Below the pieces are notes generated by a model. That model was not told where the DNA came from and did not search any database. It was given only the letters and a program-made list of their open reading frames with translations. Both the position numbers and the translations under genes were made by a program. Of a stretch of DNA of 64,000 nucleotides, positions 26,935-35,767 are shown one piece after another (the first letter of the stretch is position 1; each line of letters opens with the position of its first letter). Source of the DNA: Luteimonas aquatica (lineage in GTDB: Bacteria; Pseudomonadota; Gammaproteobacteria; Xanthomonadales; Xanthomonadaceae); the NCBI RefSeq assembly GCF_022662575.1, contig NZ_JALBFU010000008.1, forward strand, positions 31,122 to 95,121, written 5' to 3'.

Positions 26935-28137
26935 TTATTTGAGTTCCGCGAAGAATTCCTGGAACCGCTGCAGTCCCGGCGCCAGCTGCGGCGTCGGGCA
27001 GGTGTAGCTGATGCGCAGCGCGCGCGGCTCGCCGAAGGCCGAGCCCGGCACGCAGGCCACGCCCTTGCTTTCCAGCAGTGCGTTGCAGAAGTCGAAATCG
27101 TTGTCGATCTTCCGGCCGTCGTGCGACTTGCCGAAGGCGACGCTGATGTCCGGAAAGGCGTAGAACGCGCCCTGCGGCTTCGGGCAGACCACGCCGGGAA
27201 TCGCGGCGAGCGCGGCAAGCACCTGGTCGCGCTTGGCCTGGAACTCGGCGTTCTTCTGCGTGGGCACGTCCTGCGGGCCGGTCAGCGCCGCGACCGCGGC
27301 GGCGGTGACGATTTCCGGGATGTTGGTGATGTGGTTGGAGTTGAGCGTGGTGATCGCCTTGGCGATGGACTCCGGCCCGACCATGAAGCCGACGCGCCAG
27401 CCCGGCATGCCGTAGGTCTTGGACAGCGAGTCCATGAAGATCAGGCGGTCGCGCAGTTCCGGGCGGAAATGCAGGAAGTTGTGGTAGCCGATGCCGTCGA
27501 ACACCATGCGGTTGTAGATGTCGTCGGTGAGGATCCAGGTGTCCGGATACTTGGCCAGCACGTCGGCCAGCGCGGCGATCTCTTCCTTGCCGTACACCAT
27601 GCCCGTCGGGTTGGACGGGTTGTTGAACAGGAAGAGCTTGGGCTTCTTCGCCAGCGCGGCGTCGAGCTGCGCCGGGGTGAGCTTGTAGTCCTGCTCCGGC
27701 GGGCACGGCAGCAGCTGGATGTCGGCGTTGAGGATCTCGGCGATGTCGAGGTAGCTGGTCCAGTACGGCGTCGGGAACGCGAAGCCGTCGCCCTCGTCGA
27801 GGATCGCGTCGCAGATGTTGTACAGCACGTGCTTGGCGCCGATGCCGGTGGCGCAGTTGGCGCGGGTGTAGCCGCTCAGGCCGATCTGCTCGATGTGCTT
27901 GAGGAAGGCGTCCAGCAGCGCGTCGGCGCCGCGGTTGCTGCCGTACTGGCCGGAATCCTTGTCCAGCGCGGCGCGCGCGGCTTCGTACACGTGCGGGCCG
28001 GGAAGGAAATTGGGGACGCCGATGGAGAAGCTGATGATGTCGCGGCCTTCGGCCTTGAGCTGCTTGGCCTTTTCGGCCACCTGCATGATCGCGCTGGGCT
28101 TGGCGCGGCCGATGCGCCGGGAAAGTGCGGGGGGCAT
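26935..28137 (-). CDS. PLP-dependent aminotransferase, class I/II (aspartate aminotransferase-like)
   Basis: A 400-residue fold-type I transaminase, cytoplasmic. Residues NNPSNPTG (172-179) bind the cofactor, TDDIYNR holds the PLP-contacting Asp and Tyr, and SLSKTYGMPGWRVG carries the Schiff-base Lys240. The substrate-carboxylate Arg is in LRISYTCP near the C-terminus. The likely substrates are aspartate or a related amino acid; this cannot be fixed by sequence. The start at 28137 follows AGGT nine bases upstream. It lies just upstream of mdh, and both enzymes work on oxaloacetate if this is an aspartate aminotransferase. Confidence 0.88.
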   Translation of the reverse strand: MPPALSRRIGRAKPSAIMQVAEKAKQLKAEGRDIISFSIGVPNFLPGPHVYEAARAALDKDSGQYGSNRGADALLDAFLKHIEQIGLSGYTRANCATGIGAKHVLYNICDAILDEGDGFAFPTPYWTSYLDIAEILNADIQLLPCPPEQDYKLTPAQLDAALAKKPKLFLFNNPSNPTGMVYGKEEIAALADVLAKYPDTWILTDDIYNRMVFDGIGYHNFLHFRPELRDRLIFMDSLSKTYGMPGWRVGFMVGPESIAKAITTLNSNHITNIPEIVTAAAVAALTGPQDVPTQKNAEFQAKRDQVLAALAAIPGVVCPKPQGAFYAFPDISVAFGKSHDGRKIDNDFDFCNALLESKGVACVPGSAFGEPRALRISYTCPTPQLAPGLQRFQEFFAELK

Positions 28138-28232
28138 GGAGCATGGACCTGGTGGGGACCCCGATATTGTAGCCGCGCCGCGCCCAGCGAGGGGCCATTC
28201 CAGGCACATCCGGGCGGTGATTTCCGGCAGAT

Positions 28233-28250
28233 CGCCCGTCCGGACGGGCG
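28233..28250. terminator. Perfect palindrome after the TPR regulator gene
   Basis: An 18-base perfect palindrome CGCCCGTCC/GGACGGGCG, lying 7 bases past the stop of the regulator gene. No T-run follows, so termination is only suggested by position. Confidence 0.4.
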
Positions 28251-28256
28251 AAGCGC

Positions 28257-30998
28257 CTAGCGGCGCGCGGCCACGCTCGCCGCGCGGCCCGGCTTGCGCA
28301 GCACCTCGACCTGCGCCAGCACGCCGCCGAGTTCGCGCCGCCGAGCCTGCCGGTCGAGCGCATCGGCGCGCGCGGCGGCGGCTTCGCGCGGGCCCAGTGC
28401 GGCCAGCACGCGCAGCTCGCTCATGCCGATGGCGAGCGCGTCGAGCGTGTCGGGATCGCGCCCGGCGAAAGCCACCGCACTGGCCAGCGCCGCGCGCGCC
28501 TCGCCGTCGCGGCGCAGCGCCGCCAGGGCTTCGGCGCGCAGGCCGTCGACGACCGCCAGTTCCGACGCCGCGTCGTTGTTTTTCAGCACCGGCACCACGC
28601 CCTGCAGGCGCCGCAGGGTTTCTTCTGGCTTGTTCTCGCGCAGCGCCAGTTCGGCCAGTTCGGTGTCGGCGCCGGCCGCGCCGTAGTCGAGCTTGTCGCG
28701 GCGCGAAAGCGCCAGCGACGCTTCCAGGCGCGCGCGGCCGCCGGCCAGATCGCCGCTGTCGCGCAGCACCTGCCCCAGGCGCAGCAGCGCCTCGGCCTCG
28801 CCGCGGCGGTTGTTGAGGCGGGTCTCCACCGCCAGCGATTGCTCGGCCAGCGCGCGCGCCTGCGCGTACTCGCCGCGCAGGCGCAGCAGGTCGGCCATCT
28901 CGCGCCTGGTCCAGGCGGCCTGGCCCTCCAGGCCGTTGCGCTCGCACAGCGCGATCACGTCGCGATAGCTGGCCAGCGCCGCGGCGGTCTGGCCCATGTC
29001 CGCCTGCACGGTGCCGAGCGCGCTGAGCGTCCAGGTCTCGCGCTCGGGATCGCCGAGTTCGCGGCCGAGCTGCAGCACCGTCTCCAGCAAGTTCTTGACC
29101 TCGCCGCGCTTGTCCTGCGACCAGGCGATGTTGGCCAGGTTGGAAAGCGCGGCGATCTGCTGCGTTTTCAGGCCGGCGGCCTCGAACAGCACCAGCGCGC
29201 GCCGGTACAGAGGCTCGGCGCGCGAGAAATCGCCGTGGTCGAAGTAATAGCTGCCCAGTTCGTTGTCGGTGCTCGCCTGCCCCAGCGGATCCTTCAGCTC
29301 CCGGTACAGGCGCGCCGCTTCGCCGTAGTCGGCCAGGGCGCCGGCATCGTTGCCCAGGCTGTCGCGCGCCCAGGCGCGGTTGCGCAGCGCCAGCGCGATC
29401 AGGTGCGGCGCCTGCAGGGAGCGCGCGCTCTTGAGCGCGCGCTCGCTCGCCGCCAGCAGGGCCGGATAGTCGCCGCGCGCCTCGGCCAGATCGGCCGCGC
29501 ACAGGTCCACGCGCGGATCGTCGCCGCCGCCGTTGCGGCGCAGCGCCGCCAGCGTGGCCAGGGCCTGGTTGAGGCTGTCGCCCTTGCCCTGCGCGCGCGC
29601 CAGTCCCAGTCCGTACTCGATCTCCTCCGGATAGAAGCGGTACAGCGCCTGGTAGGTCTCGATGGCCTGCGGCCAGGATTTTTCCGCCTCGTACATCTGC
29701 GCTTCCAGCGCCAGGCGCAGTTCGCGCGGCGCGCCGCCGGCACGGGCCAGCGCGGCGCGCGCCGTCTCGGCCGAACGCTGGCCGAAGCCCTGTTCCTGCA
29801 GAGTCCGCGCCAGCGCCAATTGCGCCGGCAGGAATTGCGGCGCGCGCGCCACCGCTGCGCTCAACCGGTTGCGCGCGGCGTTGCCGTCGCCGCGGCGCGC
29901 GGCGAGCATGCCCTCGGCATAGTCCTCCAGCACCACGTTGTCGTCGCTGGAGGTGCTGCCGCGCGTGGCGGCGAAGGCGGTGGTCAGGCGCTGCAATCCG
30001 AGATCATCGCGCAGGCGCTCGCCGGCCGCGCCGGCCAGCTCGCCCAGGCGAGCGCGTTCGCCCTCGACCTGCACGGTGCGTAGCAGCGCGCCGCTGGCGG
30101 CATCGAACACGCGCAGCTCCAGCGCGAGATCGCCCCTGCCGCGGCCGGGCACGGCGCGGTACCGGCCCGTCATCGCCAGGCCGACGCCGAGCTGCCGGTG
30201 CAGGCGCTGCAGCAAGGCGCGATCCGGCGCCTGGCCGGCGCGCAACGGCGCCAGTTCCGCCAGGCGCCGTCCTGAGACGACCTGCAGGCTTTCGTTCAAG
30301 GACAGCTCGCGATCCAGCAATTCGGACAGGGCCGCGCCCAGCCAGGCCGTCCGGGTATCGCCGTTGCCGGTGTCCGCCTCGCCGTCGGCACCGATGTCGA
30401 ACAGCGCGACCAGGCCGGACCCGGCGATCGCGACCGCTGGCAATTCCGCGCCCGCAGGCGGCGTGCGCAGCCACCACCAGGCCCCGCCCGCGGCGGCGAC
30501 GGCGGCCGCCAGCGCCGCGGCCAGCAGCGGCCATCGCCAGCCGGCGCGACGCCGCGCCGTCTCCTCGGTCCGCATCCGCGCGGCGGGCACATCCCCTGCA
30601 TGCCCGGTCGCCGCCGACGGCACGGGCGAGGCTTCGGCGCGCAGAGGAATGGTCGCCGCCGGCGTGTCTTCCTCCTCCACCCGCCGCACCGGCGCAATGA
30701 AGCGGTAGCCCTGCTTGGGCACCGTCTGGATATACGCCTCTTCGCCCTCGCCCTGCCCCAGCGCGCGCCGCACCTGCCAGATGTGGCGGCCGAGGCTGGC
30801 GTCGGTGACGACCGTGTTCGGCCACAGCGTGGCGAAGAACACGTCGCGCCCGACCAGTTCGCCGGCGTGGCGCAGCAGCAACAGCAGGGTGTCGAAGACC
30901 TTCGGCGGCAGCTCGACGATCCGGTCTTCGCGCCATAGCCGGCGCTGGTCGGCTTCCAGCAGGAAGTCGCCGAATCGATATGCCTCTTTCGCGGCCAT
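28257..30998 (-). CDS. Membrane-anchored winged-helix regulator with TPR domain
   Basis: A 913-residue protein in the style of CadC/ToxR one-component regulators. Residues 5-105 are an OmpR-type winged helix (YRFGDFLLEADQRRL, LPPKVFDTLLLLL, then TVPKQGYRF at 92-100). A linker and one membrane segment (about 154-177) follow, so the rest is periplasmic. Residues 185-340 resemble the region of FlgO/TolB-like sensor modules, and from about 370 onward helical TPR-like repeats continue to the end. The start at 30998 is preceded by CGGGACGGG and gives a family-like N-terminus; the longer frame adds 74 residues. It is divergent from the envelope gene cluster at 31203, a likely target. Confidence 0.85.
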   Translation of the reverse strand: MAAKEAYRFGDFLLEADQRRLWREDRIVELPPKVFDTLLLLLRHAGELVGRDVFFATLWPNTVVTDASLGRHIWQVRRALGQGEGEEAYIQTVPKQGYRFIAPVRRVEEEDTPAATIPLRAEASPVPSAATGHAGDVPAARMRTEETARRRAGWRWPLLAAALAAAVAAAGGAWWWLRTPPAGAELPAVAIAGSGLVALFDIGADGEADTGNGDTRTAWLGAALSELLDRELSLNESLQVVSGRRLAELAPLRAGQAPDRALLQRLHRQLGVGLAMTGRYRAVPGRGRGDLALELRVFDAASGALLRTVQVEGERARLGELAGAAGERLRDDLGLQRLTTAFAATRGSTSSDDNVVLEDYAEGMLAARRGDGNAARNRLSAAVARAPQFLPAQLALARTLQEQGFGQRSAETARAALARAGGAPRELRLALEAQMYEAEKSWPQAIETYQALYRFYPEEIEYGLGLARAQGKGDSLNQALATLAALRRNGGGDDPRVDLCAADLAEARGDYPALLAASERALKSARSLQAPHLIALALRNRAWARDSLGNDAGALADYGEAARLYRELKDPLGQASTDNELGSYYFDHGDFSRAEPLYRRALVLFEAAGLKTQQIAALSNLANIAWSQDKRGEVKNLLETVLQLGRELGDPERETWTLSALGTVQADMGQTAAALASYRDVIALCERNGLEGQAAWTRREMADLLRLRGEYAQARALAEQSLAVETRLNNRRGEAEALLRLGQVLRDSGDLAGGRARLEASLALSRRDKLDYGAAGADTELAELALRENKPEETLRRLQGVVPVLKNNDAASELAVVDGLRAEALAALRRDGEARAALASAVAFAGRDPDTLDALAIGMSELRVLAALGPREAAAARADALDRQARRRELGGVLAQVEVLRKPGRAASVAARR

Positions 30999-31055
30999 GC
31001 CCGTCCCGAAACGTGAAGCCGGTCGCCCCTGTGCGCGCATTTTCCGCGATGGCGA

Positions 31056-31086
31056 AAGAAAAATCACAAAGAAAGGAATTTTTCTT
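31056..31086. promoter_or_regulatory. AT-rich inverted repeat, possible operator
   Basis: AAGAAAAAT (31056-31064) and ATTTTTCTT (31078-31086) form a perfect 9-base inverted repeat with a 13-base spacer, in the 204-base gap between the winged-helix regulator and the divergent lipoprotein gene. It is far more AT-rich than its surroundings. A site for the regulator itself is an inference. Confidence 0.4.
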
Positions 31087-31202
31087 CCGGGCCGGAAGCG
31101 GATGCGCGCCCTACGTTGGCGCACCTCGGCGAGCACCGCCGCATTCAGCGGATTCCGGACAACTGTCCAGACATCCGCCCGCCTTTCCTCTCGGAGACGT
31201 CC

Positions 31203-31784
31203 ATGACCGGCATTGCCCATTCCGCCTTCCTCCTGATGCTAGCCGCCGTCGCCGGCGCGGGCTGCAGCCGGCAGGAGGCGTCGGACGCCGACGCGCCCGC
31301 GAAGCAGTCCCCGGCAGCGGCCACCGCCGGCGCGGCTAAGACCCGGCTCAAGGCCGGGCTTTGGCGCGTCGAGGGGCCGGAGTTCGAAGCGCTGGCCGAA
31401 CACGGCAAGGTCTACCTGTGTATCGACCCCGCCAGCGCGGCGCTGATCGATCCGCCGCCGCCGGCGGACGCCAAGTGCAGCGTCGACGGCGGCACGCCCA
31501 AGCCCGGCCTCTACCTCGGCACGATGGAGTGCCGCTACCCCGACCGCAGCGTCGGCGCGCGCGTGCGCATCGACAGCAACGACCTCTACTTCCGCGACGT
31601 GGTCACGCGCCGGGACGGCGACCCGGACGGCGGCGGCGAGAAGCTCAGCCACTTCGCCGAGTGGGTCGGTCCTTGCCGGCAGGACCAGCAGCCGGGCCAT
31701 GCCTACACGCAGGCCTATGGCGAGGACGCGATGCATCCGGCCGAACTGCCGGAAGCGCTGCGGCGCGCCGCCGGTGGCCGCTGA
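31203..31784 (+). CDS. Putative lipoprotein, DUF3617-like
   Basis: A 193-residue exported protein with a short signal peptide and a possible lipobox ending at Cys21 (VAGAGC, degenerate at -3). The mature part has LKAGLWRVEG and KVYLCID, resembling DUF3617 proteins, whose function is unknown. The start at 31203 begins the signal peptide. It opens a run of five co-directional envelope genes and is 4 bases before the next gene, so the first two are probably co-transcribed. Confidence 0.7.
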   Translation: MTGIAHSAFLLMLAAVAGAGCSRQEASDADAPAKQSPAAATAGAAKTRLKAGLWRVEGPEFEALAEHGKVYLCIDPASAALIDPPPPADAKCSVDGGTPKPGLYLGTMECRYPDRSVGARVRIDSNDLYFRDVVTRRDGDPDGGGEKLSHFAEWVGPCRQDQQPGHAYTQAYGEDAMHPAELPEALRRAAGGR

Positions 31785-31788
31785 CGCC

Positions 31789-33720
31789 ATGGGCCGCCGC
31801 ATGCACGCCTCGCGCGCCGCGCGACTGGCCGGCCGGATGCTGTGCGCTCTTGCGATCGCGGGCGTCGCGCTCGCGCACGCCCAGGACGCGGGCGGCGACG
31901 GCGGCGATGCCGCGAACGGCTTCGAGTCCCGCGACGTCGTCATCTATCTCGAAGCGGTGCCCGGCAATCTGCCGCTGGGACAGCCATGGACGCCGCCGAT
32001 CCCGGGCAAGCCCTACACCACCGCCATGGGCAAGCCCGTCAAGTTGCGCGGCGTCGCGGCGCTGGCGCTGGCCGGGAAGACGCTCTCGATCACGGTCACC
32101 TCGCGACAGGCCAAGGAACCGCCCGGCCCGCCCGACCAGGGCTGCCCTGCGGGCACCCGGGAGCTGGACACCGGCGCACAGACCATGAGCGACCAGACGC
32201 GTCCGCAGCCGCCGACCACGCTGCAGGCCAGGATCGCCAATTCCGGCACCTTCGAAACCGTCTACACCCCGATCGTCACCGGAACGCACAGCGTGGTCGC
32301 CACGCTCGGAGCCGACCGGGGCAAGACCGAATTCGACGTCGCCGAGCCGCCGGGCAGCCTCTGCGAACCGCTTTCGCCGACCGAGATCGCGCAGGACGCC
32401 AAGCAGGTCGCCGAGACGGCCTACCAGGCCCTGGATCTGGTGGAACAGCGCATCGCCACGCTGCCCGACTCGCCGGCCAAGGACGAGTTCAAGCGCAAGC
32501 TCGGCACGCTGCGCAAGACCATGGAATCCGCGCAGCCGCGCGGCCAGGCGCCGGGCTGGGTCAAGTCGATCGAACCGTTCAACCGCTTGCGCAGCCTCAG
32601 CCCGCGCATCCGCAAAGCCGCCGAGCCGCTGGGCCGGCAACTGCGCGAATGGCAGGCGAAGGCCAAGCAGTCCAATGGGCAGGCCAGGCAGGCGCTGGCC
32701 AGGCTGCAGCATGGCAACGTGGTCTGCGACCAGCTCGACGTGGTCATCAATGCGCTGAAGTTCGTCGACTTCAGCATGGGCCTGCTCGCCACGCCGGCGG
32801 AGCTGATAAAGGGCTGGCTGGTGGAGAACGTTCCGACCAAGCTGGTCGGCCAGGCGATGGGCACGGGCCGGATGCCGCCCGCCATCCAGCAGACGATCGA
32901 GAGCACGTGGAAGCTGTGCCTGACCTCGGTCGACGGCTGGGCCGGCCTGGCGCTGCCGAAGGTCGTCAACGATCTGGTCGGCTACGCCTCGAACCGCTAC
33001 TTCGACAAGTACTGCCAGGCATTCACCGGCCCGGTCAGCGGCAGCATGTACGGCGTCGTCTCCAAGGCCGGCACGCCCTGGTGGAAGTTCCGCATCAGGA
33101 TCAACGGACAGTTGATCCTGCGCTATCCCAGGCATGCCGCCGGCGCGGCGATTGCGCTGAGCGGCGAGCTGATCGGCAACGCGTCCCAGTTCAAGTCGAA
33201 GGACCGGGCCATCCAGGTGCTGTTCCCGAAGTTCGCCAAGGGCGTGGCTTTCAGCGAAGTGCGCGTCGAGCCGCTCGCCAATCCGCTCAACGACGGCGAT
33301 TACTCGGGCTGGGATCCGGGCAGCATCATGATCGACAAGGGCGGCACGATGGCCCGTTCGCTGGCGCCGGCCTTCTTCCGCATCCCGGTGCGCGGCGACC
33401 TGCGCGGCGACCGCCTGCGCATCGAACTGCAGCCCGCGGTCATGGACTTCAAGGACGAGGCCGCCACGGTCCGGCAGGTGGCGCTGTCGCCGCTGTCGCC
33501 CATCCCGAACGTCATCGTCTACGACCTTCCCTATCCGGGCGCCTTCACCATCTTCCAGCGCGCCTTCAACGACGGGCCGGCCGAATTCGCCGTCACCAGG
33601 GTCGGCGCCCGGAAGGACATTCTGCAGATCAAGCAGACCTTCGCCCGCCAGCGCGACCGCGGCAAAACCCACGGCGAGTACAGCGTGGACGTGCTGGCCT
33701 GCAATCCCGCCTGTCCGTAA
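31789..33720 (+). CDS. Large hypothetical exported protein
   Basis: A 643-residue protein I do not recognise. A signal peptide (hydrophobic 18-29) is probably cleaved after AHA31. Residues 45-190 look beta-rich with Gly/Pro turns (possibly an immunoglobulin-like fold), residues 195-320 are strongly helical and charged, and the rest is mixed with a few cysteines. The start at 31789 is the first ATG after the upstream stop; the ATG at 31801 also fits. No strong ribosome site is seen, so coupling to the lipoprotein gene four bases upstream is likely. It is followed after 37 bases by an OmpA-like gene. Confidence 0.7.
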   Translation: MGRRMHASRAARLAGRMLCALAIAGVALAHAQDAGGDGGDAANGFESRDVVIYLEAVPGNLPLGQPWTPPIPGKPYTTAMGKPVKLRGVAALALAGKTLSITVTSRQAKEPPGPPDQGCPAGTRELDTGAQTMSDQTRPQPPTTLQARIANSGTFETVYTPIVTGTHSVVATLGADRGKTEFDVAEPPGSLCEPLSPTEIAQDAKQVAETAYQALDLVEQRIATLPDSPAKDEFKRKLGTLRKTMESAQPRGQAPGWVKSIEPFNRLRSLSPRIRKAAEPLGRQLREWQAKAKQSNGQARQALARLQHGNVVCDQLDVVINALKFVDFSMGLLATPAELIKGWLVENVPTKLVGQAMGTGRMPPAIQQTIESTWKLCLTSVDGWAGLALPKVVNDLVGYASNRYFDKYCQAFTGPVSGSMYGVVSKAGTPWWKFRIRINGQLILRYPRHAAGAAIALSGELIGNASQFKSKDRAIQVLFPKFAKGVAFSEVRVEPLANPLNDGDYSGWDPGSIMIDKGGTMARSLAPAFFRIPVRGDLRGDRLRIELQPAVMDFKDEAATVRQVALSPLSPIPNVIVYDLPYPGAFTIFQRAFNDGPAEFAVTRVGARKDILQIKQTFARQRDRGKTHGEYSVDVLACNPACP

Positions 33721-33757
33721 GCGGACATTCCCCCCTCCCTCCAGGAGCCAATGCGAC

Positions 33758-35167
33758 ATGACAACATCCTCCGCCCGCCCGCGCCTGCCCGCCCTGTTCG
33801 GTCTCGCGCTCGCCCTCGCCTTCTGCAATGCCGTCCATGCGCAGGACGCCACCGCCGAGGCCGCCGCCAGCGCCGCGACCGACGCGATCAAGAGCGATGA
33901 CGCCCAAAGCGACGACGCCAGGAGCGACGACACCAAGCGCGAAGCCGCCAGCCAGGACCCGGCATCGGACGCCGGCGCCGCCGAAGGCAAGGACCATCCC
34001 CTGGTCGGACGCTATGAAGGCGCCCGCATCCGCGCCTACAAGCAATCCGAATTCGACGAAGCCTCGCTGCTGCAGGCGCCGGTCGACTACCAGGCCCTGG
34101 TCGATCGCGACGCCCTGGACGACCGTTCAGGCGCGGAATGGCTGAAGCTGGAAGGCCGCCACACCCGCATCCGCTACGAGGCGCCCGCCGAGCGTTCCTC
34201 GCTGGAGCTGTACCGCAACTACGAGACCAAGCTCAAGGCCAACGGCTTCGAGCAGGTCTATGCCTGCAACGACAACACCTGCCTGGCGGGCACGCGCAAG
34301 GACCCGAGCCAGCTCGGCGACCTGCTCGACAACTTCGACGTCGCCGACAACGGCCGCCATTACGCCAACCACGCGCGCTATGGCCTGTACAAGGCGACGC
34401 GGCCGGAAGGCATCGCCTACGTCGCCCTGCTGGCCGGCGACAGCGACGAGGGCCACATCCTGCCGCGCGTGCTGGTCGACGTGGTGGAAACCAAGTCGAT
34501 GGACACCGGCAAGGTGAAGACCGACGCACCGGCGCAGCCGCCGGCCCAGCCTCCCGTGGCCGAGCCGGAGGCGCCGGTGACCCAGGCGCGCGAACCCGCC
34601 ATCCAGGAACGCGAGCCCGTGATCCAGGAGCGCGAACCGGCGATCAAGGATGCCGAGCCGAAGATCGAGGAGCGCGCGCCGGCGGTGGAGGAACCGCCGG
34701 CGCCCGTCGAGGAGAGCAAGGCCGCCGCGCCGGGTCTCGCCGAGGCAACACCGCCCCTGCTCGAACCGCCGGCGCCGGAGGCGAAAACCGCCAGCGCCGA
34801 GGAAATGGCCAGCGCGATCGCCAGCACCGGCAACATCTCGGTGTACGGCATCCTGTTCGACTTCGACAAGTCCGACATCAAGCCGGAATCGCGCCCGCAA
34901 CTCGACCAGATCTCGCAGCTGCTCAAGGACGATGCCGCGCTGAAGGTGGCGGTGATCGGGCACACCGACAACAAGGGCACGCCGGCCTACAACCTGGCGC
35001 TGTCGCAACGGCGCGCCGAGGCGGTGGTGCACACGCTCAACCGCGACTACGGCATCGCCGGCGACCGACTGCGCCCGCAAGGCAAGGGCGATACCGAGCC
35101 GGTGGCGAGCAACGATTCCGATGCCGGGCGCGCCAGGAACCGGCGCGTCGAGCTGGCGCGGCGATGA
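33758..35167 (+). CDS. OmpA-family protein with DUF4892-like N-terminal domain
   Basis: A 469-residue exported protein, signal peptide cleaved near HAQ (27-29). Residues 40-75 are acidic and low-complexity with SDDA-type repeats. Residues 80-245 resemble DUF4892 (RSSLELYRNYETKLKANGFEQVYAC). A Pro/Glu-rich linker (265-345) contains repeated QEREPV/I units. Residues 355-469 form an OmpA-like peptidoglycan-binding domain with ILFDFDKSDIKPESR, GHTDNKGTPAYNLALSQRRA and a final NRRVEL. It should tie an outer membrane or periplasmic complex to the cell wall. AGGAG lies before the ATG. Confidence 0.85.
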   Translation: MTTSSARPRLPALFGLALALAFCNAVHAQDATAEAAASAATDAIKSDDAQSDDARSDDTKREAASQDPASDAGAAEGKDHPLVGRYEGARIRAYKQSEFDEASLLQAPVDYQALVDRDALDDRSGAEWLKLEGRHTRIRYEAPAERSSLELYRNYETKLKANGFEQVYACNDNTCLAGTRKDPSQLGDLLDNFDVADNGRHYANHARYGLYKATRPEGIAYVALLAGDSDEGHILPRVLVDVVETKSMDTGKVKTDAPAQPPAQPPVAEPEAPVTQAREPAIQEREPVIQEREPAIKDAEPKIEERAPAVEEPPAPVEESKAAAPGLAEATPPLLEPPAPEAKTASAEEMASAIASTGNISVYGILFDFDKSDIKPESRPQLDQISQLLKDDAALKVAVIGHTDNKGTPAYNLALSQRRAEAVVHTLNRDYGIAGDRLRPQGKGDTEPVASNDSDAGRARNRRVELARR

Positions 35168-35253
35168 GGGCGGAGATCGCCGCCGACAGTCTCGCCGATC
35201 CCGCGCGCGCGACACGCGCACGCCTTCCAGAACAGCCCACGGAACTCACCACC

Positions 35254-35673
35254 ATGCGCATTTCCACGCTTCTCCTGGCATCGGCGTTGATCGTCGCCGC
35301 CCATTGCGCCGATGCCGCCGAGCGCGCGCGCCCGGTGCGCGATGCCGCCGTGTCCTGCCGCGACTGCGGCACGGTGGTGCGCATCGAATCGCAGCGCCGC
35401 CGCGGCAAGGCGGTGCTGCGCGCGGTCGGCGGCGCCCTGGGCGACGTAGCCCTCGGCCACATCGACAGCGATGTCGCCACCGTGGCCGGCGCCGCGCGCG
35501 ATGCCGCGACGGACGACGGCGACGACGAGCGCGAGGACACGCGCGGCTACGACATCGCCGTACGCATGGACGATGGCCGCTACCTCACTCTCCGGCAGGA
35601 AGACCCGCCCGAGGCATTGCGCAAGGGAGCGCGCGTGCGCGTGCACGGCCGGCGGCTTTCGCTCCTGCCTTGA
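35254..35673 (+). CDS. Small exported protein, SlyB-like C-terminus
   Basis: A 139-residue protein with a signal peptide (MRISTLLLASALIVAAHC, cleavage near DAA). The C-terminal stretch YDIAVRMDDGRYLTLRQE to KGARVRVHGRRLSLL resembles the end of SlyB/glycine-zipper outer membrane lipoproteins, but the glycine zipper itself is weak (RAVGGALGDVALG). A CRDCG near residue 34 could bind metal or form a disulfide. I chose the ATG at 35254 because the signal peptide starts there; an in-frame ATG at 35164 overlaps the ompA-like stop and would bury it. Confidence 0.65.
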   Translation: MRISTLLLASALIVAAHCADAAERARPVRDAAVSCRDCGTVVRIESQRRRGKAVLRAVGGALGDVALGHIDSDVATVAGAARDAATDDGDDEREDTRGYDIAVRMDDGRYLTLRQEDPPEALRKGARVRVHGRRLSLLP

Positions 35674-35767
35674 CGGTCGCGCCGTCCTCCCGCCACGGGA
35701 AAGCACCAGTGAAACGAACCGGGCGCCGGCGCCGCAACGCCTCCCCACCACCACGGATCTCATCGCC

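Noticed and set aside
30999..31220. N-terminal extension of the winged-helix regulator up to 31220
   Set aside because: It would add 74 residues over the divergent promoter region with no domain; the ATG at 30998 starts the DNA-binding domain properly.
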